From Geomonas edaphica (GTDB lineage: Bacteria > Desulfobacterota > Desulfuromonadia > Geobacterales > Geobacteraceae), in assembly GCF_004917075.1 (NCBI RefSeq), contig NZ_SSYB01000001.1, positions 1,223,478 through 1,287,477 of the forward strand: a DNA stretch of 64,000 bases, written 5' to 3'. The position numbers were made by a program, and so were the translations under genes. Shown here piece after piece: positions 33,453 through 42,648 of the stretch. The notes under the pieces were generated by a model. The model had not been told where the DNA came from, made no database searches, and was given only the letters and a program-made list of their open reading frames with translations. The number at the start of each line of letters is the position of its first letter. The stretch's first letter is position 1.

Positions 33453-34850
33453 ATGAAGATACGTCTCATCGCCATCGTCCTGGCTGCCTTTTTGGCCGGA
33501 TGCCAGACGCAGCTCGTCTCGCTACGGCAGCCCCTCATCGAAGAGGGGGCGCTTTATCTCTACACCCGCCCTTTTCCACCGGCGGCGGAGCGCCTGAGCT
33601 TCACCCTGGAAGGAATCAGCGCGGTGCGCGAGGACGGTGTTGAGTTTCCCGTCCCCCTGGCGCTGAAGGAGGTGAAGCCTGCAGAGCTTACCCGGCAGCG
33701 TTTCCTCGGCTCATCCACCCTCCCCCCGGGAAGCTACACGGGCCTTGCCCTGCGCATCTCGCACCCGCTTTTGCGCCGCGAGGAGGGGAGCGCGGCCCTG
33801 CAGGCACCGGAACGGGTGACGGTCAACGCCCCCTTCACGGTGCAAAAACAGAAAGCGCTCCTGCTCTCACTTTCCTTTGATTACGACAACTCCATCGGGG
33901 CCGGTTTCAGATTTACCCCGGTGTTTACCGTCCGTGAGCCGCGCAGGCCCGTCGTCGGGCTGGCTGGCTACGTCACCATCCCAGAGGCCAACGCCATCGC
34001 CATCTTCGACAAGCAGTCGGCCGAGGTCGCCGGTTTCATAGCCACCGGCAAGGCTCCCCGCGGCGTCATATTCGACCAGCAGCGCAGGCGCGCCTACGTC
34101 GCCCTCTCCGGGGATGACGCTCTGCAGGTGATCGACATGGTAACCGGCGAAGAGGTGCGCAGGATCAGGCTCACACCCGGCGACTCCCCGGAAGAACTAG
34201 CCCTCTCCCCCGATGGCAAGACGCTGCTGTCGGTCAACAAGGGTTCCAACACGGTGAGTTTTGTGGACCCGCAGGGGTATTTCGAGACGGGGCGCCTGGC
34301 GGTGGGGGATGCCCCCTCCTCGGTGCTCATCGACCCCACCGGGCAGAGAGGGTACGTATTCAACAGCTTCGCAAGCACCATGACCGTCCTCGACCTCGCG
34401 CGCAGGGCGGTAAGCGCCACGGTGGGGAGCGCGCCCGGAGATGGACACGGCGCGTTCAGCCGCAGCGGCGACCAGCTCTACGCGGCACACGCGCTCAGCT
34501 CGTACCTGGACGTCCTCGACCCCTTCACCCTGGCACAACAGCGGAGGTACTACGTGGGGATGGGGGTGTGCGCCCTGAAAGTCGACCAGCGCTCCGGCAT
34601 CGTCTACACCGGGCGCAAGTCCGATGCGTGGGTGCAGGCTCTCGAGCCCTTCACCTTCAACACCATCGCCACCGTGCCGCTGGGGGGAAGCCCGGCGTAC
34701 CTCACCATCGACGCAGACGAGAACAGGCTGTACGCCGTAAATCCCGCGCGCAGGCGGGTGCAGCTCGTTAACCTCGTGAGCTACCGCCTGGAAAACGAAC
34801 TGGAGCTCCCCGCACCCCCGCACCGGCTTGCGCTGATGGGCGAAAGGTGA
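33453..34850 (+). CDS. oscD: Lipoprotein with YncE-like beta-propeller (OscD-like)
   Basis: 465 residues. Lipoprotein signal MKIRLIAIVLAAFLAGC with a good lipobox, an N-terminal beta domain (about 25-165) and a seven-bladed YncE/lactonase-type propeller (about 170-460), with blades such as AYVALSGDDALQVIDMVTGE and TLLSVNKGSNTVSFVDPQG. By position after omcS and fold it corresponds to the beta-propeller component of the omcS-companion (osc) cluster, reported to affect nanowire morphology; the symbol is from memory of that work. The ribosome site is weak. Seven bases separate it from the next gene. Confidence 0.72.
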   Translation: MKIRLIAIVLAAFLAGCQTQLVSLRQPLIEEGALYLYTRPFPPAAERLSFTLEGISAVREDGVEFPVPLALKEVKPAELTRQRFLGSSTLPPGSYTGLALRISHPLLRREEGSAALQAPERVTVNAPFTVQKQKALLLSLSFDYDNSIGAGFRFTPVFTVREPRRPVVGLAGYVTIPEANAIAIFDKQSAEVAGFIATGKAPRGVIFDQQRRRAYVALSGDDALQVIDMVTGEEVRRIRLTPGDSPEELALSPDGKTLLSVNKGSNTVSFVDPQGYFETGRLAVGDAPSSVLIDPTGQRGYVFNSFASTMTVLDLARRAVSATVGSAPGDGHGAFSRSGDQLYAAHALSSYLDVLDPFTLAQQRRYYVGMGVCALKVDQRSGIVYTGRKSDAWVQALEPFTFNTIATVPLGGSPAYLTIDADENRLYAVNPARRRVQLVNLVSYRLENELELPAPPHRLALMGER

Positions 34851-34857
34851 CCGTCCG

Positions 34858-37095
34858 GTGCACGGCACGATGTTCAAAGGGGCAGCTCTGCGACTAGCCA
34901 ACGCCTGCCTTGTCTGCCTCTTCTGGTGTCTGCTGCAGCCGCAACGTGCCTCGGCGGACCTTCTCAACGGCTACCTGGAGTGGGACTACAGCCACCTCCA
35001 GTCACAGACCCGGGACGCAACCGGCACTAGCGGCGCCCAGAAGGGGGACGGTTTGACCCAGAAGTACAGCCTGATGTTGAACAAGAGCTTTCTCCCGCTA
35101 TTGTCCCTGCGCGCCGGCTACCTGTGGGAAAGCGACCGCAACTGGCTCACCGCCAACGGGTCAGAGGCTCGCTCCTCTATCACCACGTCGCTACCGAGCG
35201 TGGACCTGCTCATGGGAAGCCCGATGCTGAACGCAAGCCTTGGCTACAGCAAGAGAAAGGAGAGCGACTCCACCGCGGGGACCTCCCTTCCCGACCGCTA
35301 CAACGAGGAGTACCACGCTTCCCTTGGGTGGCGGCCGGAGGGACTCCCGGCAGTGAGCCTCCTCCTTACCAGGATCAACACCTTTGACGGCCTGCGTCAG
35401 CTGGAGGACAGCAGCAACGACCGGGCCACGCTGGGGATCACCTACAACGTGAAGAACCTCGACCTCAAATACCTCTTCAACTACAACGACCAAAAGGACA
35501 GGCTCCTGGGGCTCGACGTATCCCAGCTGTCCCACACCGGCACGGCAAGCTACAGCGGGCAGTTCTTCGACGAGCGCGTCTCGCTCTATTCCACCTACAA
35601 CGTGAGCGAGCAGGGTACCGCCACCTCGTCCAGCGGCAGGGGCATGGTGGACCAGCAGCTCTTGCCGTTTTCCGGGCTCGCCGCCCTTACCGGCCCGGGG
35701 CAGCAGTACGTGGTCCCCGAGACCGCCACCCTGGGGAGCTACCCGCTGCTCGTCGACGGCAACCTGGATAAGAGTGCGGGGATCGACCTCGGCCCGCAGC
35801 CGGGACCGCAGGCGAAGAGAAACTTCGGCTTCGACTTCCAGAACCCGCAGACAACGGTGAACCGGGTGCTGCTCTGGGTCGCCACTTCCAACGGCCAAAG
35901 GCTCCCCGACGCCATCGCCCGGCAGTACACCTGGACCGTCTACCAAAGCCAGGACAACCTCGCCTGGGCCCCGGTCAGCACCGTCACCGGGCTCACCCTG
36001 GACCCGTTCCAGAACCGCTTCGAGATCAAGTTCGCCCCGGTCGCCACCCGCTACCTGAAGGTGGTCGCTGCGCCGCTCGACCCGGCGCAGGTCCCCCCCG
36101 GCATCATCGGCTTCCCCCCATCCTTCAACCTCTTTGTCACCGAGATCCAGGCCTTCGACGAGGTGCCGGCGGCATCGGTGCAGAAAAACAGCAACGTCCT
36201 TTCTCAGATGCTGAACACGGACGTGAAGGTCCGGCTGACCGACTCACCGGCGCTCTACTACGACGGCTCCTTCTTCCTGACCAGCTCTTTGCCCAACGGC
36301 TTCACCAAATGGACCGTGAGTAACGCCCTCATGGCGGAGCACCGCTTCAACGACTGGCTCTCCGGGAGCGCGAGGGGAGCCAGGGAGGACAGCGAGGAAC
36401 CGAAGGGGCACCGGGGCGCCTTCGTCTACAGCGCTTTGTTGCGCATGACTCCCCTGCCGACCCTGAGCGACACCATCACCTACTCCGGGCGCCGCGAGTC
36501 CTTTCAAGGAAAGACAAGCGGCGCTGACGCCTTGTTTATCAGCAACACCGCGGAGCTCTACCAGGGGGTGAACCTCAATGCCAGCGGCGGCCTGAGCCTA
36601 TCCAGCACCGACAGCGGAGCACGGATCAGGGCCTACAACGCCCTCTTCGGGGTGAACCTGAAGCCCCGCGGCGACCTGAGTCTCAACGCGAACTACAGCT
36701 GGAACAGCTCCTTAGCCACCGGTGCAGGTATCAGCGACACGTCCATCAGCACACAGCGCGAGGACATCGGCCTCACCTATCGCCCCTTTACCACGCTCTA
36801 CCTGACCAGCTCCTTTTCGCTTTTGCAGCAAAGCGGTCAGGCTGGCACCACCTTTCAGAATTACGGGATCAACTGGTCCCCGTTCCCCGACGGCACGCTG
36901 CAGTTCAACTTCGCCTACTCGGAGAACCTGGCCTCGCTGAACCAGCAAAAGAGCAAGATGCTGACACCGGGGCTCACCTGGAAGATAACACCGCGCACCA
37001 CCCTGGATGCGTCCTATCAGAGACTCAACACCTCTTCCTCCTCCGGCACCGAGAGCTCGCAGACCATAAGCGCGGTGCTCAGGAGCTCGTTCTAG
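34858..37095 (+). CDS. oscE: Outer-membrane beta-barrel protein with discoidin-like domain (OscE-like)
   Basis: 745 residues with signal peptide (hydrophobic LANACLVCLFWCLLQPQRASA). The N-terminal third (about 35-265) and C-terminal part (about 450-745) are alternating amphipathic strands ending in a terminal Phe (VLRSSF), as in outer-membrane barrels. Between them (about 290-435) is a compact domain with NRVLLWVATSNGQRLPDAIA and RYLKVVAAPL..FVTEIQAF, resembling an F5/8 discoidin fold. By order it matches the first of the channel-like OscEFG proteins proposed to export OmcS. GTG start with AGGTGA eight bases upstream; an ATG at 34870 is the alternative. Residues between barrel halves could form a plug or surface binder. 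Confidence 0.68.
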   Translation: MHGTMFKGAALRLANACLVCLFWCLLQPQRASADLLNGYLEWDYSHLQSQTRDATGTSGAQKGDGLTQKYSLMLNKSFLPLLSLRAGYLWESDRNWLTANGSEARSSITTSLPSVDLLMGSPMLNASLGYSKRKESDSTAGTSLPDRYNEEYHASLGWRPEGLPAVSLLLTRINTFDGLRQLEDSSNDRATLGITYNVKNLDLKYLFNYNDQKDRLLGLDVSQLSHTGTASYSGQFFDERVSLYSTYNVSEQGTATSSSGRGMVDQQLLPFSGLAALTGPGQQYVVPETATLGSYPLLVDGNLDKSAGIDLGPQPGPQAKRNFGFDFQNPQTTVNRVLLWVATSNGQRLPDAIARQYTWTVYQSQDNLAWAPVSTVTGLTLDPFQNRFEIKFAPVATRYLKVVAAPLDPAQVPPGIIGFPPSFNLFVTEIQAFDEVPAASVQKNSNVLSQMLNTDVKVRLTDSPALYYDGSFFLTSSLPNGFTKWTVSNALMAEHRFNDWLSGSARGAREDSEEPKGHRGAFVYSALLRMTPLPTLSDTITYSGRRESFQGKTSGADALFISNTAELYQGVNLNASGGLSLSSTDSGARIRAYNALFGVNLKPRGDLSLNANYSWNSSLATGAGISDTSISTQREDIGLTYRPFTTLYLTSSFSLLQQSGQAGTTFQNYGINWSPFPDGTLQFNFAYSENLASLNQQKSKMLTPGLTWKITPRTTLDASYQRLNTSSSSGTESSQTISAVLRSSF

Positions 37096-37121
37096 GAAAG
37101 GAACGCACACTGGAGCACGTT

Positions 37122-37691
37122 ATGCCCAAGCGATGGATACCGCCAATCATAACCCTCGTTCTTCTTGCCCTGGCCGGCTGTGCCGGTCCAGCAGAGGTGT
37201 ATCGCGACGCCAACATGGACTTCGGGGCCCTGCACACCGTCGCCATCATGCCGCTGGCCAACCTGACCCGCGAGACGTCCGCGGCGGAGCGGGTTCGAGA
37301 CGTCTTCACCACCAAGCTCCTGGCAACCGGCGCACTGTACGTCATCCCCCCGGGCGAAGTCGCCCGCGGTATCAGCAGGGTCGGCATCAGTAACCCGGTC
37401 GCCCCCAGCACCGAGGAGCTCACCAAGGTGGCGGGGGTGATCAAGGCGGACGCCGTCATCACCGGCACGGTAAAAGAGTACGGGGAGGTCCGTTCCGGAA
37501 GCTCAGCTGCCAACAGCATCTCCCTCAGCTTCCAGCTTCTGGAGACCCAGACCGGCAAGGTGGTCTGGTCCGCCTCAACCACCATGGGGGGAATCGGCAT
37601 CACGGACCGGCTCTTCGGCGGCGGTGGTGAACCGATGAACGACATCACCGAGCGGGCGGTTAACGATGCCATCAAGAAACTCTTTCAGTAG
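37122..37691 (+). CDS. oscF: CsgG/GNA1162-like lipoprotein (OscF-like)
   Basis: 189 residues. Lipobox LLALAGC, then a single alpha/beta domain of the CsgG/LpoB type (TVAIMPLANLTRETSAAERVRDVFTTKLLATG, ADAVITGTVKEYG, FQLLETQTGKVVWSAS). This fold builds outer-membrane secretion channels (CsgG) or envelope co-factors. By order it corresponds to the second channel-like osc protein. GGAG precedes the ATG by six bases. The end overlaps the next gene by 26 bases, so the two are coupled. Confidence 0.7.
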   Translation: MPKRWIPPIITLVLLALAGCAGPAEVYRDANMDFGALHTVAIMPLANLTRETSAAERVRDVFTTKLLATGALYVIPPGEVARGISRVGISNPVAPSTEELTKVAGVIKADAVITGTVKEYGEVRSGSSAANSISLSFQLLETQTGKVVWSASTTMGGIGITDRLFGGGGEPMNDITERAVNDAIKKLFQ

Positions 37692-38763
37692 CCTCGTCGC
37701 CCTTCTACTCGTGCTGCTCGTCGCCGGCTGTGCTCCGCTGCGCCGTGCCGCATGGACCGGGGACGAGGCGGGCAACGCAGAGGGGGGCGTGGCCATTCTC
37801 CCCTTGCAAAACCTAAGCGGCGGGACAGCACCGGTCACCGAACTGCGGCAGGAGCTCGCCAGGCGCCTTGCCCTGCGGGGCATGAAGATCCTACCGGAAG
37901 CGCAGTTGGAGCAGTTCATGGCGCGGCACCGTCTGCGCTATGTGGGGGGGATCGACGCGGCCACGGCGCAGGCGCTACGCCGCGAGACCGGGGCGCGAGG
38001 GGTGCTCATTACCGAGGTGGAGCTCTACCGCACCCCCTTCCCTCCCCGGGTCGCCCTCACCTCACGCCTAGTGACTACGGAGGAGACCCCGAGAATCGTG
38101 CACATGGAGAGCGTGGCGCTCTCGGGAAACGACGCCCCTGGCCTTCTCGGTGTGGGGCTGGTTAGGAGGCCGCAAGAGGTGACCGACCGGGCGATCCAAC
38201 TGCTGGCTGAGGCGTTGACCGGAGAAAAGCCGCAGCCAATTCCGAGGGTGTCTTTGGGATCGGACTCCGTGTACCTCGCCCGCCCGCTCGAACCGGGACG
38301 GAGTTACCGGGTGGCCGTGCTCCCCTTCTTCGACAAGGGAAACCACGGCTACGCCGGCGAGATCCTGGCGCTGCACTTCATCGGCGAGCTGGTCAGGCAG
38401 GGGAGGTTCCAGGTGATCGAGCCGGGGACGGTACGCGAAGACCTTCTGCGCTACCGGATCATCATGGAGGACGGGGTCTCGCTGGCAGACGCGGAGCTCC
38501 TCTTCGGGATGCTCAGCACGGACCTCATCCTCACCGGCGAGGTCAACGACTTCGAGGACCTGCAGGGGGCCCAGGCTGCGCCCAAGGTCGACTTTTCCGC
38601 GCTGCTCCTGGAGCGGAGCAGCCGCCGGGCGGTCTGGTCCATGGGCGACCACCGGACCGGGATGGACCGAGTCCGCTTTTTCGATATCGGCAGGATAGTA
38701 ACGGCAAGCGCCCTGGCCGCCGGGATGGTGCACCAGGCGGTTGAAGAAAGCCTCGGCCGCTAG
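37666..38763 (+). CDS. oscG: Lipoprotein with two CsgG-like domains (OscG-like)
   Basis: 365 residues. Lipoprotein signal (LVALLLVLLVAGC), then two related CsgG-type modules: about 38-180 (GGVAILPLQNLSGG...ARGVLITEVELYR) and about 200-345 (YRVAVLPFFDKGNHGYAGEILALHFIGELVRQ...DLILTGEVNDF). Tandem CsgG-like halves are consistent with a subunit of an outer-membrane export channel; reported OscG interacts with OmcS and boosts nanowire export. The symbol is assigned by order and fold. It starts inside the previous gene and ends 84 bases before the prolyl isomerase. Confidence 0.7.
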   Translation: MPSRNSFSSLVALLLVLLVAGCAPLRRAAWTGDEAGNAEGGVAILPLQNLSGGTAPVTELRQELARRLALRGMKILPEAQLEQFMARHRLRYVGGIDAATAQALRRETGARGVLITEVELYRTPFPPRVALTSRLVTTEETPRIVHMESVALSGNDAPGLLGVGLVRRPQEVTDRAIQLLAEALTGEKPQPIPRVSLGSDSVYLARPLEPGRSYRVAVLPFFDKGNHGYAGEILALHFIGELVRQGRFQVIEPGTVREDLLRYRIIMEDGVSLADAELLFGMLSTDLILTGEVNDFEDLQGAQAAPKVDFSALLLERSSRRAVWSMGDHRTGMDRVRFFDIGRIVTASALAAGMVHQAVEESLGR

Positions 38764-38847
38764 CGGGCAAGCGCGCCGCGGCATAAGGATAGGCAGAGAG
38801 CACGACGGACAGCAGTGCACCGCACTACACACATGAAGGAAGGGACC

Positions 38848-40644
38848 ATGAACATGAATGCGATGAAGTTACTTTTGATCACGGCACTTTGCGCGGGGAC
38901 CCCGGCCTGGGCCGGCGAAGCTGCCGCCACCGCCACAAAGACGCCGGCCACGCTGGCCGCCAAGCCCCGGGAAACCGTGCAAGAAAAGGGAAGCAGTGAG
39001 AAAGGGAAGCCGGCCCCCCAGAAGGAGGGGGTGACGGTCCTGCTCCAGGCCCCGACCTTCTCACCGCGCTTCGCTCAGACCCCGATCGCGCTGGTGAACG
39101 ATGACCCCATCCTCATGCAGGAGTTCACCGATGCCCTCGGAAGCATTCACGAGGGGGCGGGTTCCGGAGCCGATACCAAGGCGGGTAAGAAAAACTACCA
39201 GTCGGTGCTCGATCGTCTGGTAAGCGCGCGGCTCATCATGGCCGAGGGGTTCAACATGGGGCTCGACGAGTTGCCCGAGGCGAAAAAAGGGATCAGCGAC
39301 TTCTCGGCAAGTAGCCTCGGCGAAATCCTGAAGAGGCACCAGCTCGATGGGGTCAAACCGGACCAGAAGGTCGTGGACCGGATCTACCAGGACCTGGTCA
39401 AGGAGTGGAAGATCAGGTCGGTCAAGTTCGACAAGAAGGATGACGCCGATAAGCTCGCGGAGCAGCTAAAGGGAGGCGGGAAGTTCGATCCCCTGGCCGA
39501 CAAGCTGATCGACGCGGGCCAGGTCCAGGGGGGCAAGGAGGGAGAATGGGTGCAGCCCAAGGGACTTCTGCCCCAGATCGCCCAGGCCCTGTCCCGCATG
39601 AAGGATGGCGAGGTGACCGCGGTGCTCCCGGTCGGGCCGGCGTTCACCCTGGTGGAACTCCAGGAGGTCCGCTTTCCGAAGGGGAACGACCAGGCGCTCG
39701 AGGAGGCGACTCAGCGCGCCCTCGAGCTTAAGAGCAACCAGGTTCTGGACCAGTACTGGAAAGACCTGGAGAAAAAGTACGTCACCCTGCACAAGAAGGT
39801 GCTGGACAAGCTCGACTTCGAGGCGCCTCGCCCAGGCTTCGACAAGCTTTTGAAAGACCGGCGGGTCGTGGCGGATATCCGCGGCGAAAAACCGATCACG
39901 GTCGGCGACCTAGCCGCCGCCATCAGGGGGAAATTCTTCCACGGCATCGGCGAGGCCATCAAGATCAAGAAGGTGAACGAAGGGAAGGTCCCCGCGTTGG
40001 AAGACATGCTTCTGGCAAGGGTTTTCAAGATGGAAGCACTCAAACAGGGGATCGACCGGAGCGATGAGTACAAAAACGCGAACAAGAAGTACCGCGATTC
40101 CATCGTCTTCGGCATGTTCATCGACAAGGTAGTGGTGCCGGAAATCAAGGTGACCAACGGCGAGGTGGAGGACTATTACAAGGCACACGTGGCCGACTAC
40201 TCCTCCCCGGAGATGATCAAGCTGAAGGAGCTCGTGTTCGCCAAGGGCGAGGACGCCGAAAGCGCGGCCGAGAAGTTGAGAAAAGGGGCTGAATTCCAGT
40301 GGCTTTCCGCGAACGCCGCAGGGCAGGTGCCGTCGGGAAGCGAGGGTCGACTCGAGTTCGGCGACACCCCCTGGATCACCAAGAAGCTGGCCCCGGCAGT
40401 GCAACTCGCCCTGGCCGGTGCGAAAGGCGGCGATTTCAGGCTCTACACGAGCCCAGAGGGGTACAGCTATGTGCTGGCGGTACAAGACGTGATCCCGGCC
40501 AAGCCCGCCCCGCTGGAGAGCGCTCGCAAGGAGATCGCCAAGAAGCTCTACGGGGAGAAGGTGAACAAATCCATCGAGGAGTGGGGAGAAAAGCTCCGCA
40601 AGGCATACCAGGTGAAGCTCTACCTGGCGGAACCGGCGCAGTAG
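38848..40644 (+). CDS. oscH: Periplasmic peptidyl-prolyl isomerase chaperone (OscH-like, SurA/PpiC type)
   Basis: 598 residues. Signal peptide (MNMNAMKLLLITALCAGTPAWA), a low-complexity Ala/Lys linker (about 24-70), a SurA-like helical domain (about 75-190), and two parvulin-like modules: about 190-290 (FDPLADKLIDAGQ...GEVTAVLPVGPAFTLVELQEV) and about 460-560 (MIKLKELVFAKGEDAESAAEKLRKGAEFQWLS...GYSYVLAVQDVIP). It probably helps fold or deliver the cytochromes; the osc cluster includes a prolyl-isomerase chaperone that binds OmcS, and this gene sits in the same place. The start at 38848 is chosen for GGAAGGGACC; a GTG 33 bases upstream is in frame. Confidence 0.75.
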   Translation: MNMNAMKLLLITALCAGTPAWAGEAAATATKTPATLAAKPRETVQEKGSSEKGKPAPQKEGVTVLLQAPTFSPRFAQTPIALVNDDPILMQEFTDALGSIHEGAGSGADTKAGKKNYQSVLDRLVSARLIMAEGFNMGLDELPEAKKGISDFSASSLGEILKRHQLDGVKPDQKVVDRIYQDLVKEWKIRSVKFDKKDDADKLAEQLKGGGKFDPLADKLIDAGQVQGGKEGEWVQPKGLLPQIAQALSRMKDGEVTAVLPVGPAFTLVELQEVRFPKGNDQALEEATQRALELKSNQVLDQYWKDLEKKYVTLHKKVLDKLDFEAPRPGFDKLLKDRRVVADIRGEKPITVGDLAAAIRGKFFHGIGEAIKIKKVNEGKVPALEDMLLARVFKMEALKQGIDRSDEYKNANKKYRDSIVFGMFIDKVVVPEIKVTNGEVEDYYKAHVADYSSPEMIKLKELVFAKGEDAESAAEKLRKGAEFQWLSANAAGQVPSGSEGRLEFGDTPWITKKLAPAVQLALAGAKGGDFRLYTSPEGYSYVLAVQDVIPAKPAPLESARKEIAKKLYGEKVNKSIEEWGEKLRKAYQVKLYLAEPAQ

Positions 40645-40662
40645 AGCGAGCAAGGAGAGACC

Positions 40663-42636
40663 ATGTCGGGAAAGAAGAGTAAATACGGGATTCCGGTCGG
40701 CGTCGTCGCAGCCCTGCTCTATGCAGCCATAGTGCTCTGCACCAGCCCGAGCCACGCCGCAATGAGTTTCGCCAAGAAGGGGTGCCTTGACTGCCACAAG
40801 AAGTTCGTGACGCAGTACCTCGGGATGAAGGACGTGCACCCGGTCGTAAAGGAACAGAAGTGCGAGGAGTGCCACCTGCGCCACGGCATCGTGCCCAAGC
40901 TCCTTTTGAAGGAGTCGGGCAACGCGCTCTGTCTTAAGTGCCATCCCAAGGATAAGATCGGCATGAACAAGGCGAACGTGCACAGCGCCTTGAAAAACGG
41001 TAGCTGTACCCTGTGCCATTCCCCCCATGCATCCCAGTCCGCCCGGCTCTTGAAAGGTGACGGGAACCAGGTCTGCTACCAGTGCCACAAGAAGGAACTC
41101 TTCGAGAAGAAGGTTGTGCACCAGGCGCTTTCCCGTGACGGCTGCAAGGCCTGCCACGTCGCCCACAGCTCGGACCAGAAGAACCTTCTGGCCCAGGCGG
41201 AGCCGAAGCTCTGCCTGTCGTGCCACGACAGCAAGGGCGCCGGCTTCAAAAAAGCCCACGGCGGCTATCCGGTGGAAAAGGCGCGCTGCACCGTATGCCA
41301 CAATCCGCACTCCTCCGAAAAGCCCAAGCTCCTGAAGGGAAGCGTCCACGACCCGGTGCAGAGCGCGTCGTGCGACGGCTGCCACAACGCCCCCGCCGCG
41401 GACAACCCCTTCGGCGTCACCCAGAAAGGAAGCGAGCTCTGCTACCAGTGCCACGATGCTACGAAACTCAAAATGGGGGGAAGCGTCGAGCACGCCCCGT
41501 TCAGCGGAGGGGACTGCCTCTCCTGCCACAACCCGCACACCTCGGAGTTTTCCAAGCTCACCGTCCGTGACGGCAACGCGCTCTGCATCGGCTGCCACAA
41601 GGAAAAGGGGGCCGGAATGACCGCCCCGCATGCCGCCGTCACCACGGGGAAGGGATGCCTCTCCTGCCACAAGCCACACGCGGCAGGGAAGAAGCTCCTG
41701 GTCGCCCAGGGGGCGGATCTCTGCTACGGGTGCCACGCCAAGGTGAAGGAGAGCCAGTCCATGAGCGACGTGCACTTCCCATTCGCCGAGGGTGACTGCA
41801 CATCGTGTCACAACCCGCACGGCTCCAACATCCACGGTATGGTCAAGGCGCGCATGGACACGGTCTGCTACGGCTGCCACAGCGACAAGGAGAGCGCATT
41901 CAAGAAAAACCACACGCACGCCCCAGTGCTAAACGGCAACTGCGTGGCCTGCCACGCCCCCCATGCCTCCGCCCAGGGTGCGCTGCTCAAGGCTCCCGCG
42001 GACGACCTCTGCGCGAAGTGCCACGCAAAGCTCATGGAGCAGGAAACCGGAGGCTCCAACCACGCACCCTTCAAACGCAAGAACTGCCTCGGGTGCCACG
42101 ACTCGCACGCGTCCAACACCCCCGGGATGCTGGCCAAGAAACAGGAGGCGCTCTGCCTTTCCTGCCATCTGGACATAGAGAAGGGGCTCAAGGGCAAGGG
42201 GAGCAAGCACGCCCCCCTTATGAACGGAGGGGAGTGCACCAAGTGCCACAACCCGCACAAGTCCAAGCTGAACCGCCTGCTGCTCGCGCCGAGCCCGGAC
42301 CTCTGCCTCACCTGCCACAAGCAGATCAAGGAGAAGATGGGGAAGGAAACGCCGCACCAGCCTGCACAGAAAGACTGCACAACCTGCCACCGGCCGCACT
42401 TCTCCGCTGAGGGGTCCCTTTTGGCCGAGCCGGTCAGGACCACCTGCAGCGAGTGCCACGACCTGAAGTCGGAACAGTTCGGCAAGGACCACCTGAACAT
42501 CAACCCGGACGGGATCAACTGCGTGAGCTGCCACAACCCGCACGCGTCCAAGGACTCCAAGTTCTTCAAGGACACGCTCCATCCCCCCTTTGCGGCACGA
42601 ACCTGCGACGACTGCCATATCGTCGAGAAGCGCTGA
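40663..42636 (+). CDS. 26-haem c-type cytochrome with doubled CXXCH repeats
   Basis: 657 residues. One N-terminal hydrophobic signal or anchor (YGIPVGVVAALLYAAIVLCTSPSHA). I count 26 CXXCH sites, nearly all in pairs of the doubled-CXXCH module (haem site, then C..CHNPHxS..xLLK, then next site), so about thirteen repeats of roughly 45 residues. That is one haem per 25 residues, dense enough for a continuous electron-transfer wire through the periplasm. Position and count match my memory of a 26-haem cytochrome in the Geobacter sulfurreducens omcS region. AAGGAGAG precedes the ATG. It is 12 bases from the next cytochrome gene. Confidence 0.9.
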   Translation: MSGKKSKYGIPVGVVAALLYAAIVLCTSPSHAAMSFAKKGCLDCHKKFVTQYLGMKDVHPVVKEQKCEECHLRHGIVPKLLLKESGNALCLKCHPKDKIGMNKANVHSALKNGSCTLCHSPHASQSARLLKGDGNQVCYQCHKKELFEKKVVHQALSRDGCKACHVAHSSDQKNLLAQAEPKLCLSCHDSKGAGFKKAHGGYPVEKARCTVCHNPHSSEKPKLLKGSVHDPVQSASCDGCHNAPAADNPFGVTQKGSELCYQCHDATKLKMGGSVEHAPFSGGDCLSCHNPHTSEFSKLTVRDGNALCIGCHKEKGAGMTAPHAAVTTGKGCLSCHKPHAAGKKLLVAQGADLCYGCHAKVKESQSMSDVHFPFAEGDCTSCHNPHGSNIHGMVKARMDTVCYGCHSDKESAFKKNHTHAPVLNGNCVACHAPHASAQGALLKAPADDLCAKCHAKLMEQETGGSNHAPFKRKNCLGCHDSHASNTPGMLAKKQEALCLSCHLDIEKGLKGKGSKHAPLMNGGECTKCHNPHKSKLNRLLLAPSPDLCLTCHKQIKEKMGKETPHQPAQKDCTTCHRPHFSAEGSLLAEPVRTTCSECHDLKSEQFGKDHLNINPDGINCVSCHNPHASKDSKFFKDTLHPPFAARTCDDCHIVEKR

Positions 42637-42648
42637 GAGGAGTCAGCA

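Noticed and set aside
39910-41919. A 669-codon minus-strand frame across oscH and the 26-haem cytochrome
   Set aside because: The plus strand carries a signal peptide and regular CXXCH sites; the antisense frame has no ribosome site or family features.
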